Below, in pieces: positions 4,620 to 6,219 of a stretch of DNA of 6,219 nucleotides. Position 1 is the stretch's first letter, and each line of letters begins with the position of its first letter. The stretch comes from Chloroflexota bacterium (lineage in GTDB: Bacteria; Chloroflexota; Limnocylindria; Limnocylindrales; CSP1-4), in the NCBI GenBank assembly GCA_021802185.1, contig JAKAAV010000147.1, positions 1 to 6,219 on the forward strand, read 5' to 3'. The position numbers and the translations under genes are program-made. The notes under the pieces are model-generated. The model was not told the origin of the DNA, searched no databases, and saw only the letters and a program-made list of their open reading frames with translations.

Positions 4620-5683
4620 CCCGCCCGGTGCCGCCGCTCGTCTCCGCTCCGTCCGCCCGCACAGCCCAGTCCGGACGGCGCGTCCTGGTCGCGCTCGACA
4701 GGACTGGCGCGGCCGTCCTGACCCCCATCCGCCGGCGCGCGATCCGCGACGGGCTGACCATCGTCGGGTTCCTCGGCGTCGCATTCCTGTTCGTGAAGAC
4801 GGTGATCGAGGGCGGCGGGGCAGATACACGCGCGTTCTGGGGCATCCACCTCGATTCACTGTACGGCGGCCTTCAGTGGCTGCAGAACGGCGCACACATC
4901 TACTCACCGGCGTTCTACGAGGCTCTCCTGCCGCTCTCCTTCCTCACGTGGCCCGTGTTCGTGGCGGTCTGGGCCGCGATCGCGCTCGCCTGCCTCGTCT
5001 GGATCGTCCGCCCCGGCCCGTGGCTCGGCGTGGCCGTGCTCTGGGTCGGGATCGTCGGCGAGATCCAGGGCGGCAACATCCACATGCTGATGGCAGCGGC
5101 CATCGTCGCGGGCTTCCGGTATCCCGAGGCGTGGTCGCTGCTGCTCCTCACCAAGGTCGTCCCTGGCATCGGCGTGCTGTGGTTCCCGCTGCGGGGCGAC
5201 TGGCGCGGTTTCACGAGGGCGATCGGGGCCACGGTCGCGATCGCCGCGGTCTCGTTCGTCGTCGCGCCGGCCCTCTGGTTCGACTGGATCCGGCTCCTGC
5301 TGGGTCTGACCCATTACGCCTCGCAGGGCGCGACGACGCTCTTCGGGGTGCCGCTCCTGCCCCGCGTCGCGATCGCGCTCGTCGTGCTCGCCTGGGGCGC
5401 CCGAACGAACCGCGCGTGGGTGCTGCCGATCGTCGCCGTGCTGGCGTCGCCGCTCGTGAACGTCGCGCCGTCGATGCTCGTCGCCTGCATCCCGCTCGCG
5501 CGCGAGCGACGGTGGGCGACTGCGGGCCGGCGTCTCAGGGTGAACGCTCACGTTGAACGTGAGGCGGGCCAGGGAATAGTCGAGTACGGGATCATCCTCG
5601 GCCTCATGGCAATCGTCGCGGCCCTGGCCCTCGTGTTCTTCGGGGACCAGATCCGGGCGATCATCAGCGTCTTCGCGAAGTAG
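4616..5683 (+). CDS. GT87-like membrane glycosyltransferase fused to a C-terminal Flp pilin
   Basis: A 355-residue frame from GTG 4616. Residues 1-295 are a GT87-like GT-C enzyme: first helix about 46-64, Asp70 in the first loop, 'HIYSPAFYE' (94-102), 'GGNIHML' (152-158), 'GFRYPEAW' (166-173), 'LLTKVVPGIG' (177-186), 'APSMLV' (284-289). It is paralogous to the 542-1486 product through most of its length. A short basic linker (296-308, 'ERRW..GRRLR') then leads without a stop into a whole Flp pilin, residues 309-355: leader 'VNAHVEREAG', Gly318 (-1), Glu323 (+5), Tyr324 (+6), helix about 325-343, tail 'DQIRAIISVFAK'. The start is uncertain: GTG 4616 overlaps the stop of a short upstream ORF, and GTG 4598 has GGAG four bases upstream. 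In-frame sequence before 4598 is antisense to the divergent gene and not protein-like. The pilin may alternatively be started on its own at GTG 5540, but there is no Shine-Dalgarno sequence there. I know of no described GT87-Flp fusion. Confidence 0.8.
   Translation: MTRPVPPLVSAPSARTAQSGRRVLVALDRTGAAVLTPIRRRAIRDGLTIVGFLGVAFLFVKTVIEGGGADTRAFWGIHLDSLYGGLQWLQNGAHIYSPAFYEALLPLSFLTWPVFVAVWAAIALACLVWIVRPGPWLGVAVLWVGIVGEIQGGNIHMLMAAAIVAGFRYPEAWSLLLLTKVVPGIGVLWFPLRGDWRGFTRAIGATVAIAAVSFVVAPALWFDWIRLLLGLTHYASQGATTLFGVPLLPRVAIALVVLAWGARTNRAWVLPIVAVLASPLVNVAPSMLVACIPLARERRWATAGRRLRVNAHVEREAGQGIVEYGIILGLMAIVAALALVFFGDQIRAIISVFAK
5540..5683 (+). other. Flp pilin module at the C-terminus of the fusion gene
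   Basis: The 47-codon module aligns with the free-standing pilin at 2592-2744 without gaps in the core: 'EREAGQGIVEYGI' against 'DREDGQGLAEYAL', then one hydrophobic helix and a short polar tail. From GTG 5540 it would be a normal-length Flp precursor with a ten-residue leader. The plus-one frame has TGA at 5541-5543, making GTGA with this GTG. Codons near the junction (GTT, GAA, CGT, GGA, ATA) are less GC-rich at the third position than the flanks. The glycosyltransferase's basic linker predicts a cytoplasmic position for the Gly318-Gln319 site, where prepilin peptidase acts. Confidence 0.85.
5547..5563 (+). repeat. 17-base near-palindrome at the glycosyltransferase/pilin junction
   Basis: CTCACGTT (5547-5554) and AACGTGAG (5556-5563) are perfect inverted repeats around one G. 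As RNA it gives a seven-pair stem with a three-base loop, four bases after the possible GTG start at 5540-5542. It encodes part of the pilin leader (A-H-V-E-R-E). It may be an operator, an mRNA hairpin or a recombination scar; the sequence alone does not decide. Confidence 0.6.
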
Positions 5684-5687
5684 CAGC

Positions 5688-5705
5688 GCGCGGGCGGGCC
5701 CGCGC
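5688..5705 (+). terminator. GC hairpin in the convergent gap after the fusion gene
   Basis: GCGCGGG (5688-5694) pairs with CCCGCGC (5699-5705) around a four-base loop, four bases after the stop at 5681-5683. No T-tract follows on either strand, so if it terminates transcription it is not a standard intrinsic terminator. A second short stem, ACGCG/CGCGT (5710-5714 with 5722-5726), follows. The gap to the convergent gene's stop is 60 bases. Confidence 0.4.
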
Positions 5706-5743
5706 ATCGACGCGATCTCTGCGCGTTGGCTCGTGCCGTTACT

Positions 5744-6219
5744 TCAGGTGTTGAACGCCCAGTAGCAGAGGCCGAGGTTCACGAGCACGCTCCACGTGAT
5801 CGCGAGCTGCCAGATCCAGCCGACGCCGCGCCGGGCGGCCCAGAGTGCGCACAGCGCGAACCAGAACGGCACCGAGTCGAGCAGGTAGCGGTAGCCGAAC
5901 TGGACCCAGCCCCCGCCGTAGTAGAGCAGCGTCGGCATCAGCACCAGCAGCCCGGTCAGCGCGAGCATCCGCGCCTCGGATGACCGGATCAGCGACCACA
6001 GCCCGACGAGCAGCGCCGGGCTCGTGATCAGCACGGACATCCCGAGCGTGCTCGGCTGGAAGAACGGGGGCGTCGAGATGAGCGCCTCGGGGCCCTTGAG
6101 GAACAGGTAGTCCAGGTTCATGGGCAGGTGGACGATCGAGAAGAGCCCCTGTGCCCGCAGCGCTTCGAGGAACGGCGGCAGCGTCGCGAGCTCGTAGCCC
6201 GTCTCCAACGGCGACCCGA
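5744..6219 (-). CDS. C-terminal part of a polytopic membrane protein, probable GT-C glycosyltransferase
   Basis: The frame is open to the right edge, giving 157 visible residues and the natural stop at 5746-5744; the N-terminal part lies outside. The first visible residues, 'GSPLETGYE', match a motif seen after the long membrane region of many bacterial GT39/PMT-like enzymes ('F-GSP-x-x-TGY'). A polar loop with 'HLPMNLDYLFLKG' follows, then four helices (about residues 59-80, 86-104, 113-131 and 137-155). Between the second and third helix lies 'GWVQFGYRYLLDSVPF', an arrangement (Gln-x-Gly-Tyr-Arg-Tyr, then Leu-Asp) recurrent in uncharacterised polytopic proteins of Actinomycetota and Chloroflexota. 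A TTG at 6208-6206 could be misread as a start, but the frame continues upstream with matching sequence, so it is internal. It converges on the fusion gene. Specific function unknown. Confidence 0.82.
   Translation of the reverse strand, partial: GSPLETGYELATLPPFLEALRAQGLFSIVHLPMNLDYLFLKGPEALISTPPFFQPSTLGMSVLITSPALLVGLWSLIRSSEARMLALTGLLVLMPTLLYYGGGWVQFGYRYLLDSVPFWFALCALWAARRGVGWIWQLAITWSVLVNLGLCYWAFNT

Noticed and set aside
2571..4907. A very long (778-codon) minus-strand open frame overlapping the ArnT-like gene and both neighbours
   Set aside because: Its translation is Arg/Pro/Gly-rich with no domain or membrane pattern, it runs antisense through the pilin and across the divergent promoter region, and the other frame of the same strand encodes a convincing glycosyltransferase. 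Long spurious frames are expected at this GC content.
5744..6208. TTG at 6208-6206 as start of the right-edge gene
   Set aside because: The frame continues upstream to the edge and the residues there complete the 'GSPLETGY' motif, so this is an internal Leu codon.
1..6219. Defence system, CRISPR array, prophage or transposon
   Set aside because: No spaced repeats, nuclease, integrase, transposase or toxin-antitoxin signature was found on either strand; the genes are surface-glycan and pilin genes.

Overview
This is a GC-rich window (roughly 70% G+C by eye) that looks like chromosomal DNA from a Chloroflexota bacterium; a high-GC Actinomycetota lineage is the main alternative. The lineage call rests on three things: very short Flp-type pilins of the 'GQGLAEYAL' kind, a dense set of large membrane glycosyltransferases of the GT-C fold, and a left-edge Cys/His-motif protein of a type I associate with Chloroflexota. 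No RNA gene, CRISPR array, transposase or integrase was seen.

Layout, left to right. (1) 1-299, minus strand: start of a gene cut by the window edge, encoding a four-Cys/His-Gln motif domain and apparently expressed from a leaderless promoter. (2) 300-541: divergent intergenic region with weak promoter elements. (3) 542-1486, plus: GT87/DUF2029-like membrane glycosyltransferase ('GT-A' below). (4) 1510-2496, plus: a second, more canonical GT87 enzyme ('GT-B'), 23 bases after GT-A, with a GC hairpin between them. (5) 2592-2744, plus: a 50-residue Flp type IVb pilin with an excellent Shine-Dalgarno sequence, closed by a strong intrinsic terminator at 2761-2796. (6) 2834-4492, minus: a 552-residue ArnT/GT39-like membrane glycosyltransferase with a C-terminal soluble region. 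(7) 4493-4615: short divergent promoter region holding a possible 19-codon upstream reading frame. (8) 4616-5683, plus: a clear paralogue of GT-A ('GT-C2') whose reading frame runs without a stop into a complete second Flp pilin module. (9) 5744-6219, minus: the C-terminal part of another polytopic membrane protein, probably also a GT-C glycosyltransferase, cut by the right edge.

The most striking feature is the GT87-Flp pilin fusion at 4616-5683. The pilin part keeps a full prepilin-peptidase site (Gly at -1, Glu at +5, Tyr at +6). A 17-base near-palindrome lies exactly at the junction. A GTGA start/stop overlap suggests the two parts could once have been separate overlapping genes, or that a one-base indel (real or artefactual) made the fusion. 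Together with the separate GT-B/Flp pair upstream, a GT87-type enzyme sits directly beside a Flp pilin twice in 6 kb. My inference is a pilin-linked surface glycosylation cassette: lipid-linked sugars used by several GT-C enzymes at the membrane, with Flp pilins as possible acceptors. No Tad secretion machinery is visible here, so assembly of these pilins would depend on genes elsewhere.
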